Shown here in pieces: positions 47,125 through 56,139 of a stretch of DNA of 64,000 nt. Source of the stretch: Nocardioides ginsengisegetis (GTDB lineage Bacteria > Actinomycetota > Actinomycetes > Propionibacteriales > Nocardioidaceae); assembly GCF_014138045.1 (NCBI RefSeq), contig NZ_JACGXA010000001.1, positions 3,457,001-3,521,000 on the forward strand, written 5' to 3'. Numbering within the stretch: position 1 is the first letter of the stretch; each line of letters opens with the position of its first letter. A program made the translations under genes and the position numbers. Below the pieces are notes generated by a model, which was given only the letters and a program-made list of their open reading frames with translations, did no database searches and was not told the DNA's origin.

Positions 47125-47970
47125 TCAGACCTTCTGGATCTGGGAGAAGCTCAGCTCGACCGGGGTCTCCCGGCCGAAGATCTCGACGAGGGCCTTGACC
47201 CTCTGCGACTCGGCGTTGATCTCGGTGATCGTCGCGTGGAGCGTGGCGAACGGGCCGTCGACCACCATGACCGAGTCGGACACGTCGAAGTCGGCGACCT
47301 CGACGGGCTTCTTGGCGGCGGTGCCACCCGAGGGCGACGGGGCGCCGGCGGCGACAGCCTCGGCCTCGGCGCGAGCGACGACGGCGGGGGCGAGCATGTT
47401 CTCGACCTCGGTCATGCTCAGCGGCACGGGCTGGTGGCTGTGGCCGACGAAGCCGGTCACCGAGGGGGTGTGGCGGACCGCGGCCCACGACTCGTCGGTC
47501 AGGTCCATGCGGACCAGGACGTAGCCGGGCAGGACGGTCCGGCGGACCATCTTGCGCTGGCCGTTCTTGATCTCCGCGACCTCCTCGGTGGGGACCACGA
47601 TCTCGTGGATGTAGTCCTCCATGTTCAAGGAGATGATGCGGTTCTCGAGGTTCGACTTCACCCGGTTCTCCATGCCGGAGTAGGTGTGCACGACGAACCA
47701 GTCACCGGGCTTGGCCCACAGCTCGCGGCGGAAGACCTCGAGCGGGTCGTTCTCGTCCACGGCGTCGTCGGCGGTCTCGGCGGTCTCGTCAGCGTCGACG
47801 ATCTCGCCGGTCGTCTCGTCGACCTCGGCGGCGTCGTCGGCGGTCTCGTCGGTGGCCTCGGCCTGCTCGACCTCGGCGGTCTCCTCGACGGGCGCGTCAC
47901 CCTCGGGGGACGTCACCGTCTCCTCGGTCTCGACCGAGTCGTACTGCTCCGACACGTGCTGCTCCGTCAC
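47125..47970 (-). CDS. nusG: Transcription termination/antitermination factor NusG
   Basis: This 281-residue NusG has an unusually acidic Glu/Asp/Thr-rich N-terminal extension of about 85 residues. The NGN domain follows ([32 protein letters not shown]) and then the KOW domain ([30 protein letters not shown]). It binds RNA polymerase beta' and links it to Rho or ribosomal S10. The extension is seen in other actinobacterial NusG proteins. GTG 47970 is used; GTG 47955 has a better-placed GGAG and is an alternative. Confidence 0.95.
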   Translation of the reverse strand: MTEQHVSEQYDSVETEETVTSPEGDAPVEETAEVEQAEATDETADDAAEVDETTGEIVDADETAETADDAVDENDPLEVFRRELWAKPGDWFVVHTYSGMENRVKSNLENRIISLNMEDYIHEIVVPTEEVAEIKNGQRKMVRRTVLPGYVLVRMDLTDESWAAVRHTPSVTGFVGHSHQPVPLSMTEVENMLAPAVVARAEAEAVAAGAPSPSGGTAAKKPVEVADFDVSDSVMVVDGPFATLHATITEINAESQRVKALVEIFGRETPVELSFSQIQKV

Positions 47971-48049
47971 TACTGGATGTCCAATCTGGTGTCCGGCCGG
48001 GGCCGGACGGGGCGGGCGGTCCCGCTGGGTCAGTCGTCCGGGTGTCCGG

Positions 48050-48307
48050 TCACTGGGTGGAGTTGCCGGCAAAGACCGCGAAGATCAGCTTGCCGAAGCC
48101 CAGGTCCAGTGCCGCGACCAGCGCCATCATGAAGATGACGAAGACCATGACGACCAGGAAGTAGGTGACCAGCTGCTCCTGAGTCGGGTAGACGACCTTG
48201 CGGAGCTCGGCGACGACCTGCCGGTAGAACACCGGGAGGCTGGTGCGCTTCTCGGTCCTGCTCTCACGCGAACCGCGGACGGCCTTGCTGTCCGACACGT
48301 TCGTCAC
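48050..48307 (-). CDS. secE: Preprotein translocase subunit SecE
   Basis: This 85-residue SecE has a short charged start and the amphipathic helix [20 protein letters not shown]. One membrane helix follows ([23 protein letters not shown]). It stabilises SecY in the membrane. GAGGAGAGG precedes GTG 48307 very closely, and GTG 48298 nine bases further in has better spacing to it. It lies between tRNA-Trp and nusG, the standard actinobacterial order. Confidence 0.95.
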   Translation of the reverse strand: MTNVSDSKAVRGSRESRTEKRTSLPVFYRQVVAELRKVVYPTQEQLVTYFLVVMVFVIFMMALVAALDLGFGKLIFAVFAGNSTQ

Positions 48308-48377
48308 CTCTCCTCGATCGACCGGCTGGTCGTGGTCGACCGGCCGTCACACAGTTGATCCTGCATCACATTTCCTG

Positions 48378-48450
48378 CAGGGCACGAGGGACTTGAACCC
48401 CCAACCTTCGGTTTTGGAGACCGATGCTCTGCCAGTTGAGCTAGTGCCCT
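48378..48450 (-). tRNA. tRNA-Trp (CCA)
   Basis: A 73-nt cloverleaf is read on the minus strand: acceptor AGGGCAC paired with GTGCCCT, D-arm with AGCTCAACTGGCAGAGC, anticodon loop CTCCAAA with anticodon CCA, and T-arm GGTTCAAGTCC. It precedes secE, as trpT does in mycobacteria. Confidence 0.95.
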
Positions 48451-48600
48451 CCGCGATTTCCCGGTGAAGCGGCGCCCGAGGCGCCCTGGTGAGGGCACGC
48501 CGAAGCATGTGGGAAAACCACAAACGGGGAGTCTACGGGGAAGAGCAACGCGGAGTCCAAACCGGGGAGTGCTCGACGCGCTCCCCGCCCGGACCGGCCG

Positions 48601-48624
48601 TGGACCTTGCCGTGGACCTTGCCG
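48601..48624. repeat. 12-bp tandem repeat, two copies
   Basis: TGGACCTTGCCG occurs twice in direct tandem, 46 bases before the aminotransferase start. It falls in the 220-base gap between tRNA-Trp and that gene. It may be a slipped-strand duplication in the promoter region; no regulator is evident. Confidence 0.5.
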
Positions 48625-48670
48625 TGAAACCCCGCGTGGCCCCGAGACGACCCGCCCCTACGATGGTGCC

Positions 48671-49891
48671 ATGAGCTCCCAGAACGCCAGCCAGCCCCGC
48701 GCCCGACGCGTCTCGAAGCGGATCGGCGCCATCGCCGAGTCCGCGACGCTGAAGGTCGACGCGAAGGCCAAGGCGCTCAAGGCCGAGGGACGTCCCGTGA
48801 TCGGCTTCGGCGCCGGCGAGCCCGACTTCCCGACGCCGGACTACGTGGTCGAGGCCGCGGTCGAGGCCTGCCGGGACCCCAAGAACCACCGCTACACCCC
48901 CGCCGGCGGCCTGCCGGAGCTGAAGAAGGCGATCGTCGAGAAGACCCTGCGCGACAGCGGCCTGGCCATCGAGCCGGCCAACGTGCTGGTCACCAACGGC
49001 GGCAAGCAGGCCATCTACGCGGCGTTCGCCGCCATGATCGACCCCGGCGACGAGGTCATCGTGCCGGCGCCGTTCTGGACGACGTACCCCGAGGCGATCC
49101 AGCTCGCCGGCGGCACCGCCGTCGAGGTGCTGGCCGACGAGACCCAGGACTACAAGGTCACCGTCGAGCAGCTCGAGGCCGCCCGCACCGAGCACACCAA
49201 GGTGCTGCTCTTCGTCTCCCCCTCCAACCCGACGGGTTCGGTCTACACCGCCGACGAGATCCGCGCGATCGGCCAGTGGGTCGAGGACAACGGCCTGTGG
49301 GTGCTGACCGACGAGATCTACGAGCACCTCGTCTACGACGGTGTCGAGACCGGCTCGATGCCGGTGCTGTGCCCCTTCCTCCAGGACAACTGCGTCGTCG
49401 TCAACGGCGTCGCCAAGACCTACGCCATGACCGGCTGGCGGGTCGGCTGGATGATCGGCCCCGCCGACCTGGTCAAGGCCGCCACCAACCTGCAGTCGCA
49501 CGCGACCTCCAACGTCTCCAACGTCGCGCAGCGGGCCGCCCTCGCGGCGGTGTCGGGCGACCTGACCGCCGTGGACGAGATGAAGGTGGCCTTCGACCGC
49601 CGCCGCAAGATGATCGTCACGATGCTCAACGAGATCGACGGCGTCCTCTGCCCGACCCCGACCGGCGCGTTCTACGCCTACCCCTCGGTCAAGGGCCTGC
49701 TCGGCAAGGAGTACGACGGCACCCGCATCGAGACCTCCGCCGAGCTGGCCGAGTACATCCTCGACAAGGCCGAGGTGGCCGCCGTCCCGGGCGAGGCGTT
49801 CGGGTCGCCGGGCTACCTGCGCTTCTCCTACGCGCTGGGCGACGACGACATCGTCGAGGGCATCACCCGCCTCCAGAAGCTCTTCGCCTGA
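48671..49891 (+). CDS. Pyridoxal phosphate-dependent aminotransferase (aspartate aminotransferase type)
   Basis: This 406-residue class I, subgroup Ib aminotransferase opens [20 protein letters not shown]. It contains [12 protein letters not shown], the [10 protein letters not shown] block, and DEIYEHLVY with the PLP-pyridine Asp. The PLP Lys is in [16 protein letters not shown] (about residue 246), and a C-terminal Arg is in YLRFSYAL. It most likely interconverts aspartate and glutamate or prephenate-type substrates. TACGAT lies six bases before ATG 48671, so the message is probably leaderless. It begins a plus-strand insert inside the minus-strand ribosomal cluster. Confidence 0.9.
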   Translation: MSSQNASQPRARRVSKRIGAIAESATLKVDAKAKALKAEGRPVIGFGAGEPDFPTPDYVVEAAVEACRDPKNHRYTPAGGLPELKKAIVEKTLRDSGLAIEPANVLVTNGGKQAIYAAFAAMIDPGDEVIVPAPFWTTYPEAIQLAGGTAVEVLADETQDYKVTVEQLEAARTEHTKVLLFVSPSNPTGSVYTADEIRAIGQWVEDNGLWVLTDEIYEHLVYDGVETGSMPVLCPFLQDNCVVVNGVAKTYAMTGWRVGWMIGPADLVKAATNLQSHATSNVSNVAQRAALAAVSGDLTAVDEMKVAFDRRRKMIVTMLNEIDGVLCPTPTGAFYAYPSVKGLLGKEYDGTRIETSAELAEYILDKAEVAAVPGEAFGSPGYLRFSYALGDDDIVEGITRLQKLFA

Positions 49892-49905
49892 GCCTCGACC
49901 CCCGG

Positions 49906-50931
49906 ATGCGCGACCTGACGGCGCTGCCCAAGGCCCACCTGCACCTCCACTTCACCGGCTCGATGCGTCACGAGACGCTGCTCGAGCTGGCCGAGCGGGA
50001 CGGCATCGTGCTGCCCGACTCGCTCGTCTCGGAGTGGCCGCCGCAGCTGTCGGCGGCCGACGAGAAGGGCTGGTTCCGGTTCCAGCGGCTCTACGACGTC
50101 GCGCGGTCCGTGCTGCGCACGGAGGGCGACGTACGCCGCCTGGTGCGGGAGGCGGCCGAGGACGACGTCCGCGACGGCGGACGCTGGCTGGAGATCCAGG
50201 TCGACCCGAGCGGCTACGCCGCCCGCTTCGGCGGCATCACGGCCTTCCTCGACCTGGTGCTGGACGCCGTCCGGGAGGCGACGCGGGAGACCGGCCTCGG
50301 GATGGCGGTGGTCGTGGCGGCCAACCGGACCCGGCACCCGCTCGACGCCCGGACCCTGGCGCGGCTCGCGGCGCAGTACGCCGACCGCGGCGTGGTCGGC
50401 TTCGGGCTCAGCAACGACGAGCGCCGGGGCACGACGGCGGAGTTCGCGCCGGCCTTCGCCATCGCGGAGCGGGCCGGCCTCCTGCTGGTCCCCCACGGCG
50501 GCGAGCTGCGCGGGGCCGAGCACGTCCGGACCTGCCTCGACGAGCTGCACGCCGGCCGGCTCGGCCACGGGGTGCGCTCGGCCGAGGACCCCGCCCTGCT
50601 GGACCGGATCGTCGAGGCGGGCGTGGCGCTCGAGGTGTGCCCCGTGTCCAACGTGGCGCTGGGCGTCTACTCCGACCTCACCTCGGTGCCGCTGCCGGCG
50701 CTGCTCGCCGCCGGCGCGACCGTGGCGCTCGGCGCCGACGACCCGCTGCTGTTCGGCTCGCGCCTCGCCGGGCAGTACGCCACCATGCGCGCGGCCCACG
50801 ACCTCGACGACGAGCAGCTCGCCGAGCTCGGGCGGATGTCGATCCGGGCCTCCCGGGCGCCCGACCAGACCAAGAAGGAACTCCTCGCCGAGGTCGACGA
50901 GTGGTTGGCCGCGGAACCCGCCCGGCCCTGA
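49906..50931 (+). CDS. Adenosine deaminase-family metal-dependent hydrolase
   Basis: This 341-residue TIM-barrel amidohydrolase has zinc ligands His13 and His15 (HLHLHFTGSM), His in VPHGGELRG and the DD pair in LGADDPLLF. A catalytic Glu is in HGGE. The usual HxHLDG at the start is HxHFTG here, so the Asp that contacts ribose is Thr. That variation is seen in divergent family members and may shift specificity from adenosine to another purine or amine. It follows the aminotransferase by 14 bases and precedes DUF4190 by 12. Confidence 0.8.
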   Translation: MRDLTALPKAHLHLHFTGSMRHETLLELAERDGIVLPDSLVSEWPPQLSAADEKGWFRFQRLYDVARSVLRTEGDVRRLVREAAEDDVRDGGRWLEIQVDPSGYAARFGGITAFLDLVLDAVREATRETGLGMAVVVAANRTRHPLDARTLARLAAQYADRGVVGFGLSNDERRGTTAEFAPAFAIAERAGLLLVPHGGELRGAEHVRTCLDELHAGRLGHGVRSAEDPALLDRIVEAGVALEVCPVSNVALGVYSDLTSVPLPALLAAGATVALGADDPLLFGSRLAGQYATMRAAHDLDDEQLAELGRMSIRASRAPDQTKKELLAEVDEWLAAEPARP

Positions 50932-50943
50932 CAAGATGGCCCC

Positions 50944-51552
50944 GTGAGCACCTCTGACTCCGAGAACACCGGCGACGCCGGCCAGGGTGAGTCCCTGCCG
51001 CCGACGCACACGCCCTACGGCCAGCTGCCCCCGGCGGCACCGCAGGACCCGCAGGCACAGCCGCCCTATGGCGCGCCGCAGCCGCCCTACGGCCAGGTCC
51101 CGCCGCAGTACCCCGCGCCGCAGACCAACCCCTACGGCCAGCCGCCGGCGGCGCCGTACACCCAGCCCTACGCGCAGCAGAACCCCTACGGCCAGCCGCA
51201 GCCGGGCTACCCCGCCCCGCAGGCGCCCTACGGCTACGCGCAGCCGGCACTGCCCAACCACCCGTCGTCGACGACCGCGTTCGTGCTCAGCCTGGTCGCC
51301 CTCGCCGGCATCGTCTTCTGCGGCGGCATCACACTGGTGCTCTCACCCTTCGCGTGGCGGATCGGCGCGCGTGCGGTGCGCGAGATCGACGCCAGCCCCG
51401 GTCAGTACGGCGGCCGTGACCAGGCCAACGCGGGCCGGATCATGGGCATCATCGGCACGGTGCTGCTGGTGATCGGGCTGCTGTTCGTCGTCGGCGTGAT
51501 CGCGCTGCTCGCGGTGAGCAGCACGACCAGCAGCACCACGACCTACCGGTAG
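50944..51552 (+). CDS. DUF4190 membrane protein with Pro/Tyr/Gln-rich N-terminus
   Basis: This 202-residue protein has an N-terminal 110 residues made of degenerate repeats (PPYGQ, NPYGQP, QPPYGA) of low complexity. Two membrane helices follow (TTAFVLSLVALAGIVFCGG and GIIGTVLLVIGLLFVVGVI), with the DUF4190 loop AWRIGARAVREIDASPGQYG between them. This family occurs throughout actinobacteria near division and wall genes, with no settled role. CAAGAT six bases before the GTG suggests a leaderless start. It is convergent with murB, one base apart. Confidence 0.8.
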   Translation: MSTSDSENTGDAGQGESLPPTHTPYGQLPPAAPQDPQAQPPYGAPQPPYGQVPPQYPAPQTNPYGQPPAAPYTQPYAQQNPYGQPQPGYPAPQAPYGYAQPALPNHPSSTTAFVLSLVALAGIVFCGGITLVLSPFAWRIGARAVREIDASPGQYGGRDQANAGRIMGIIGTVLLVIGLLFVVGVIALLAVSSTTSSTTTYR

Positions 51553-51553
51553 C

Positions 51554-52600
51554 TCACAGCTCGCAGCCGACCAGGACCGGCTCGTTGACGAGCCGGATCC
51601 CGAAGCGTGCCTCGACCCCGTCGCGCACCTCGCGCGCGAGGTCGATCACGTCGGCGGAGCCCGCGCCGCCGCGGTTGGTGAGCGCGAGCGTGTGCTTGCC
51701 CGACAGGGCGGCGCGGTCGGACCCGTGGCCCTTGGTGAACCCCGCGTGCTCGATCAGCCAGGCCGCGCTGGTCTTCACGAGGCCGTCGGCCTGAGGCCAG
51801 GCGGGCGCGCCCTCGGGGACCTGCCCGGCAGGCACGACGGGGTTGGTGAAGAACGAGCCGGCGCTCCACGTGTCGTGGTCGTCGGGGTCGAGCACCATGC
51901 CCTTGCCGCGGCGAAGCCCCAGCACCGCGCGGCGTACGTCGCCCGCCGGGGCGCGCCCGCCCTGATCCACGCCGAGGGTCCGGGCGAGCTCGGCGTAGGC
52001 CACCGGGGCGCCGAGGCTGCCCTTGCGGAACTGGAAGGTCACCGACAGCACGACGTGCCGGCCGCCCCAGGCGTCCAGCCGGTCGGCCTTGAAGCGGCTG
52101 TGCCGGTAGCCGAACCCGCAGTCGGCGTTGGCGAAGGTGCGCACGCCCCGGAGCGTGCGGTCCCAGACCCGGACCGACGCGATGGTCTGGGAGACCTCCT
52201 GGCCGTAGGCGCCGACGTTCTGGATCGGGGTGGCGCCGACCAGGCCGGGGATGCCGGAGAGGGCCTCGACCCCCACCCAGCCGCGCTCGACGGCCTCGCT
52301 GACGAGCTCGTCCCAGGGCTCGCCGGCCGCGACCGTGACCAGGACCCCGCCGCACGTCGGGTCATCGCCCGGGTCGAGGTCGACCGCGACCCCGCGGGTG
52401 GCGACCTGGACGACCGTGCCGGGGAAGCCCTCGTCGGCCACGACGAGGTTGCTCCCGCCGCCGAGGACGAGCAACGGCTCACCGGCGGCGTCGGCCTCGG
52501 AGACCGCCGCGATCAGCTCGGCCTCGGTGCGGGCCGTGACCCAGCGCCGGGCCGGACCCCCGATGCGGAGGGTGGTGTGGGCGCCGAGCAGCTCAGCCAC
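51554..52600 (-). CDS. murB: UDP-N-acetylenolpyruvoylglucosamine reductase
   Basis: This 348-residue FAD enzyme makes UDP-N-acetylmuramate in peptidoglycan synthesis. It has the opening TTLRIGGPARRWV, the FAD motif VLGGGSNLVVAD, the GIPGLVGATPIQNVGAYGQE block, the catalytic Ser in SAGSFFTNPVV and the C-terminal Glu near NEPVLVG. It is the type I enzyme carrying the FGYRHSRFK loop. GTG 52600 lies inside the hadB 3' end (eight-base overlap), so it is co-transcribed with hadAB. Confidence 0.95.
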   Translation of the reverse strand: MAELLGAHTTLRIGGPARRWVTARTEAELIAAVSEADAAGEPLLVLGGGSNLVVADEGFPGTVVQVATRGVAVDLDPGDDPTCGGVLVTVAAGEPWDELVSEAVERGWVGVEALSGIPGLVGATPIQNVGAYGQEVSQTIASVRVWDRTLRGVRTFANADCGFGYRHSRFKADRLDAWGGRHVVLSVTFQFRKGSLGAPVAYAELARTLGVDQGGRAPAGDVRRAVLGLRRGKGMVLDPDDHDTWSAGSFFTNPVVPAGQVPEGAPAWPQADGLVKTSAAWLIEHAGFTKGHGSDRAALSGKHTLALTNRGGAGSADVIDLAREVRDGVEARFGIRLVNEPVLVGCEL

Positions 52601-52967
52601 GGAGGACGGCCTTGGGCATGCCGAGGACCTTCTGCCCGTCGCAGGTGACGGTCAGCGACACCGTGGTGAGCCCGTCGGCCTCCTTGACGGCCCCGGCCAC
52701 CTCGATGTCGACGCCGCCCTCGGCGGGGACGACGACCGGGTTGGTGAACTTGCAGCCGAAGGAGACGACCTCGGCACCCGGGAACCACGCCTCGACGGCG
52801 CGGGCGGCCAGGGCCATGGTGAACATGCCGTGGGCGATCACGCCGGGCAGCCCGACGCTGAGCGCGACCGACTCGTCCTGGTGGATCGGGTTGTGGTCGC
52901 CGCTGGCGCCGGCGTACGCGACGAGGTCGGCGCGGGTGATCGAGAAGGTCTGGGTCGGGAGGCTCAT
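52593..52967 (-). CDS. hadB: MaoC-like dehydratase, HadB type
   Basis: This 124-residue single hotdog fold has the hydratase 2 motif ASGDHNPIHQDESVA with catalytic Asp and His (about 24 and 29). With HadA it forms the heterodimeric (3R)-hydroxyacyl-ACP dehydratase. In mycobacteria HadAB serves FAS-II and mycolates. Outside mycolate producers the pair at this locus probably handles ordinary acyl chains. It overlaps hadA by four bases and murB by eight; hadC is absent. Confidence 0.88.
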   Translation of the reverse strand: MSLPTQTFSITRADLVAYAGASGDHNPIHQDESVALSVGLPGVIAHGMFTMALAARAVEAWFPGAEVVSFGCKFTNPVVVPAEGGVDIEVAGAVKEADGLTTVSLTVTCDGQKVLGMPKAVLRG

Positions 52968-53365
52968 GCTTCGGCTCCTCGGTGGACGAGGGTCGCCGAG
53001 GTCGAGCAGACCAGGGCACCGGACTCGTCGGTGATCGCGCTGGTGGTGCCGATGATGTCGTTGCCGGCGATCTGGCGCAGCGTCGCGACGGTCAGCGTCG
53101 CGGTGAGGACGTCACCGGGCACGACCGGTCGCTCGTAGGCGAAGTCCTGGGCGCCGTGCACGATCCGGAACAGGTCGATCGCCTCGGCCTCGAGGAAGGC
53201 GTTCATGGCGTCGAAGGCGAGCACGATCGGGAAGGTCGCCGGGGCCGGACCACCGGCGTAGGTGCCGCCGGTGGCGGCCACGAACTCCCGGATGTTGTCC
53301 TCCGACACGGCGTAGGGGCGGCTCGGCGGGAACGTCTTGCCGACGAGCGACTGGTCCACGGGCAT
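52964..53365 (-). CDS. hadA: MaoC-like dehydratase, HadA type
   Basis: This 133-residue hotdog protein is of the FAS1-DH_region/MaoC N-terminal type. It opens SLVGKTFPPSRPYAVSEDNI, with a HGAQDFAYERPVVPGDVLTA segment that replaces the catalytic loop, as expected of the non-catalytic, substrate-binding partner of HadB. Its order after rpmG matches rpmG2-hadA-hadB of mycobacteria. ATG 53365. Confidence 0.88.
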   Translation of the reverse strand: MPVDQSLVGKTFPPSRPYAVSEDNIREFVAATGGTYAGGPAPATFPIVLAFDAMNAFLEAEAIDLFRIVHGAQDFAYERPVVPGDVLTATLTVATLRQIAGNDIIGTTSAITDESGALVCSTSATLVHRGAEA

Positions 53366-53418
53366 GCCCCCAACCTAACCAACCGCGACCACGGCCGATC
53401 GGCTGGCCCGAAATGCAG

Positions 53419-53448
53419 CCGACCCGCCCGGAGGACCGGGCGGGTCGG
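53419..53448 (-). terminator. Hairpin between rpmG and hadA
   Basis: CCGACCCGCCCGG and its perfect 13-base complement enclose the loop AGGA, 27 bases beyond the rpmG stop and 53 before the hadA start. It likely ends the tRNA-rpmG transcript. Confidence 0.7.
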
Positions 53449-53475
53449 TGGAAAAGCTGGGGTGACGACGAGGCG

Positions 53476-53646
53476 TCAGCGGGTCTCGCGGTGCGCGGTG
53501 TGCTTGCGGCAGCGCGGGCAGAACTTCGCCAGCTCGAGACGATCGGGGTCGTTGCGGCGGTTCTTCTTGGTGATGTAGTTGCGCTCCTTGCAGTCCACGC
53601 ACGCGAGCGTGATCTTGGGGCGAACGTCGGAGCTCTTGCTGGCCAC
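53476..53646 (-). CDS. rpmG: Ribosomal protein bL33 (zinc-binding form)
   Basis: This 56-residue protein starts at GTG 53646 ([18 protein letters not shown]). It has two CxxC pairs (CVDC about 16-19 and CPRC about 43-46), so it is the zinc-binding C+ type rather than the zinc-free paralogue induced on zinc starvation. The basic core [17 protein letters not shown] binds 23S rRNA. It follows tRNA-Met, as in mycobacteria. Confidence 0.96.
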   Translation of the reverse strand: MASKSSDVRPKITLACVDCKERNYITKKNRRNDPDRLELAKFCPRCRKHTAHRETR

Positions 53647-53683
53647 GGGAAGTCCTTGCTGTTGCGTCTTGGTCGAAACTGAG

Positions 53684-53757
53684 TAGCGGGGGCGGGACTC
53701 GAACCCGCGACACCACGATTATGAGCCGTGTGCTCTAACCACCTGAGCTACCCCGCC
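53684..53757 (-). tRNA. tRNA-Met (CAU), elongator type
   Basis: A 74-nt cloverleaf is read on the minus strand, with acceptor GGCGGGG, D-arm AGCTCAGGTGGTTAGAGC, anticodon loop CTCATAA and T-arm GGGTTCGAGTCCC. The anticodon stem lacks the three consecutive G-C pairs of initiator tRNA, so this is the elongator (metT position). A short hairpin CGGCCAG-aata-CTGGCCG lies upstream at 53776-53793. Confidence 0.92.
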
Positions 53758-53811
53758 ACCGGGACAGGGGCACGCCGGCCAGAATACTGGCCGACGCAAT
53801 CCCACACCCAG

Positions 53812-53884
53812 AGCCCCTTTACGGAATCGAACCGTAGACCTTCTCCTTACCATGGAGACGCTCTGCCGACTGAGCTAAAGGGGC
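53812..53884 (-). tRNA. tRNA-Thr (GGU)
   Basis: A 73-nt cloverleaf is read on the minus strand, with acceptor GCCCCTTT pairing with AAAGGGGC, anticodon stem TCTCC/GGAGA, loop ATGGTAA with anticodon GGT, and T-arm CGGTTCGATTCCG. It heads the tRNA-Thr, tRNA-Met, rpmG series. Confidence 0.95.
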
Positions 53885-53914
53885 AACGACCGAGAACAAT
53901 ACACAGAGGGACAC

Positions 53915-54718
53915 GTGAACGAAAAATCGGCCCCACACCCCTGTTTCTACCGGCTTCTCGAGGCCTCTCCGGACGGTCGCGAATGGGTCGAACCGACGCC
54001 CTCGACGGCCGGTCCGTGGTCGACGGACGCCCAGCACGGCGGCCCTCCGGCGGCCCTCCTGGCACGGGGGATCGAGCGCCTCGCGGGGGCCTCGTGGACG
54101 ATCGGCCGCTTCACCATGGAGCTGCTCGGACCGGTCCCCGTCGCGACCCTGACGCTGTCCGCGTCGGTGCTGCGGCCGGGTCGCTCGGTGCAGCTCGTGG
54201 GCGCCGAGCTGCACGACGTCGAGGCCGGCCGCACGGTCGCCCGGGCCCACGCCTGGGTGTTCCCGGTGTCGACGTCGGGCCCCGGGCAGCCGACCCCCCT
54301 CGCCCACTCCCCCGAGGACGGCGAGACCCGGCCGCGACCCGAGGGCTGGCACGGCGGCTACCTCGACGCGGTCGAGTGGCGCTGGATCAAGGGCTCGGTC
54401 GAGGAGGCCGGCCCGGGCATCGTCTGGATGCGGCCGCCGCGGCTCGTCGAGGGCGAGGAGACCTCGCCCGTGCAGCGCCTGCTGGCCTGCGTCGACTCGG
54501 CCTCCGGTGCCTCGGCGGCGCTCGACGTGCGCGAGTGGGGGTTCCTCAACACCGAGCTGAGCGTGCACCTGCTGCGCCCGCCCGTCGGCGAGTGGGTCTG
54601 CCTCGACGCCGAGACGACGCTGTCGACGGGCTCGGTCGGCGTGGCCACGTCCGCGGCGTACGACGGCCTGGGGCTGGTCGCCCGGTCCGCCCAGGCGCTC
54701 CTGGTGGTGCCGCGCTGA
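53915..54718 (+). CDS. Acyl-CoA thioesterase-like (double hotdog) protein
   Basis: This 267-residue protein of the TesB-like PF13622 type has N-terminal STDAQHGGPPAALLARGIE, typical of the first hotdog. A second hotdog carries EWGFLNTELSVHLLRPPVGEW and a terminal GLGLVARSAQALLVV. Such proteins hydrolyse acyl-CoA esters or are inactive homologues. GAGGGAC lies just before GTG 53915. It is convergent with the amidase gene and divergent from the tRNA cluster. Confidence 0.82.
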   Translation: MNEKSAPHPCFYRLLEASPDGREWVEPTPSTAGPWSTDAQHGGPPAALLARGIERLAGASWTIGRFTMELLGPVPVATLTLSASVLRPGRSVQLVGAELHDVEAGRTVARAHAWVFPVSTSGPGQPTPLAHSPEDGETRPRPEGWHGGYLDAVEWRWIKGSVEEAGPGIVWMRPPRLVEGEETSPVQRLLACVDSASGASAALDVREWGFLNTELSVHLLRPPVGEWVCLDAETTLSTGSVGVATSAAYDGLGLVARSAQALLVVPR

Positions 54719-54728
54719 CCCGTCCGGC

Positions 54729-56129
54729 TCAGTCCTGGATGCGCGCCCAGGGGTGCGCCTCCTCGAGCTCGTAGGCGAGCTCGAGGAGCCGGGCCTCGCG
54801 ACCGGCCGGCGCGGTGAAGTGCATGCCCTGCGGGAGCCCCGCCGCGGTGGTGGCGAGCGGCAGCGAGATCGCCGGGTCTCCGGTGGCGTTCTGCAGCGGG
54901 GTGAACGCCGCCCACTCCAGGATCCGTCCGATCACGTCCTCGTAGTCCCGGGTCGGGTCGAGGTGGCCGACCCGCGGGGTCTCGGTGGCGAGCGTGGGGC
55001 TGAGGATGACGTCGTACTGCCCGAAGAAGGCAGCGGAGACCTTGGCCGAGCGACGCAGCCGGAGGATCGCGCCCGGCACCCGGTGCAGGTTGCGGCCGGC
55101 GTGCCGGGCCAGTCCGAGGGTGAGGTTGTCGAGTCGGGCGGGGTCCCAGGTGGGGCCGTTGGCGCGGCGGCCGCCGCGGACCAGACCGAAGGCGAGCAGC
55201 GACCAGTAGAGCAGGAAGTCGTCCTTGAACTGGTCGTCCACGGGCACCGGGACCGGCTCGACGGTGTGCCCGAGCTCCTCGAGCAGCCGGGCCGTCTTGA
55301 GGGTGAGGTCGTGCACCTCGGGCGCGACCCCGACACCCACCCCCTCGGTCACCAGCGCGACCCGGAGCCGGCGCTTGCCCGGCCGGGTGATGTCGCCGAT
55401 CGGCGGCAGGTGCAGGGCGCGGTAGACCTTCTCCGACTCGCGCAGGAAGGCCGCGGTGTCGCGGACCGAGCGGGTGACGACGCCGTCATTGATGATCCGG
55501 ACCGGCATGTCCCGCATCAGCTTGTCCTGCGCCAGCCGCTCGCGGGTGGGCTTGAGGCCGACGAGCCCGTTGACCGCGGCCGGGATCCGGATCGAGCCGC
55601 CGCCGTCGTTGGCGTGGGCGAGGGGCACGGCGCCCGCCGCGACCAGCGCCGCGGAGCCGGCGGACGAGGCTCCGGCACTGTGGTCGGGGTTCCACGGCGT
55701 GCGGACGGCACCGAGCCGCGGGTGCTCGGCCGACGGGCTGAAGCCGAACTCGCTGAGCTGGGTCTTGCCGAGCGGCACCAGGCCGGTCGCGAGGAACATG
55801 CGCGCGAAGTCCCCGTCGCGCCGGGCCGGGGGCGCGTCGTAGGCGTCGTTGCCCTGGCGGGTGGGCATGCCGGCGACGTCGACGTTGTCCTTGACGAAGG
55901 TCGGGACGCCGGCGAAGAAGCCGCCACGCGGGTCGGCCGCCTCGGCGCGGGCCCGGTCGAAGGCCTCGTACGCGACCGCGTTGAGCTGCGGGTCGACCTT
56001 CTCCACGCGGAGGATCGCCGCCTCGACCACCTCGGGGACACTCACCTCCCGGCGCTGGATGCGGTCGACCAGGCCGACCGCGTCGAGGTCCCCGAGGGCG
56101 TCGTCTCCGAAGGCGTGCACGCGCGTCAT
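54729..56129 (-). CDS. Amidase (amidase signature family)
   Basis: This 466-residue amidohydrolase has the Ser-cisSer-Lys triad. Lys is in FVKDNVDVAG (about 85), and the two Ser are in the Gly/Ser-rich signature HSAGASSAGSAALVAAG (about 151-167). The DGGGSIRIPA block follows. It hydrolyses amides of unknown identity. No gatB is adjacent and the protein is too short in the GatA-specific C-terminus, so it is not GatA. TAGTTT seven bases before ATG suggests a leaderless start. It is ten bases downstream of lrgB, on the same strand. Confidence 0.9.
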   Translation of the reverse strand: MTRVHAFGDDALGDLDAVGLVDRIQRREVSVPEVVEAAILRVEKVDPQLNAVAYEAFDRARAEAADPRGGFFAGVPTFVKDNVDVAGMPTRQGNDAYDAPPARRDGDFARMFLATGLVPLGKTQLSEFGFSPSAEHPRLGAVRTPWNPDHSAGASSAGSAALVAAGAVPLAHANDGGGSIRIPAAVNGLVGLKPTRERLAQDKLMRDMPVRIINDGVVTRSVRDTAAFLRESEKVYRALHLPPIGDITRPGKRRLRVALVTEGVGVGVAPEVHDLTLKTARLLEELGHTVEPVPVPVDDQFKDDFLLYWSLLAFGLVRGGRRANGPTWDPARLDNLTLGLARHAGRNLHRVPGAILRLRRSAKVSAAFFGQYDVILSPTLATETPRVGHLDPTRDYEDVIGRILEWAAFTPLQNATGDPAISLPLATTAAGLPQGMHFTAPAGREARLLELAYELEEAHPWARIQD

Positions 56130-56139
56130 GCCGACAAAA

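Noticed and set aside
48601..48624. Possible iteron or CRISPR-like repeat
   Set aside because: Only two 12-bp units with no spacer; no cas genes or replication initiator nearby. Kept as a plain tandem repeat.
54729..56129. Amidase as GatA of the Glu-tRNA amidotransferase
   Set aside because: No gatB or gatC adjacent, and the C-terminal region lacks GatA features. Better called a general amidase.
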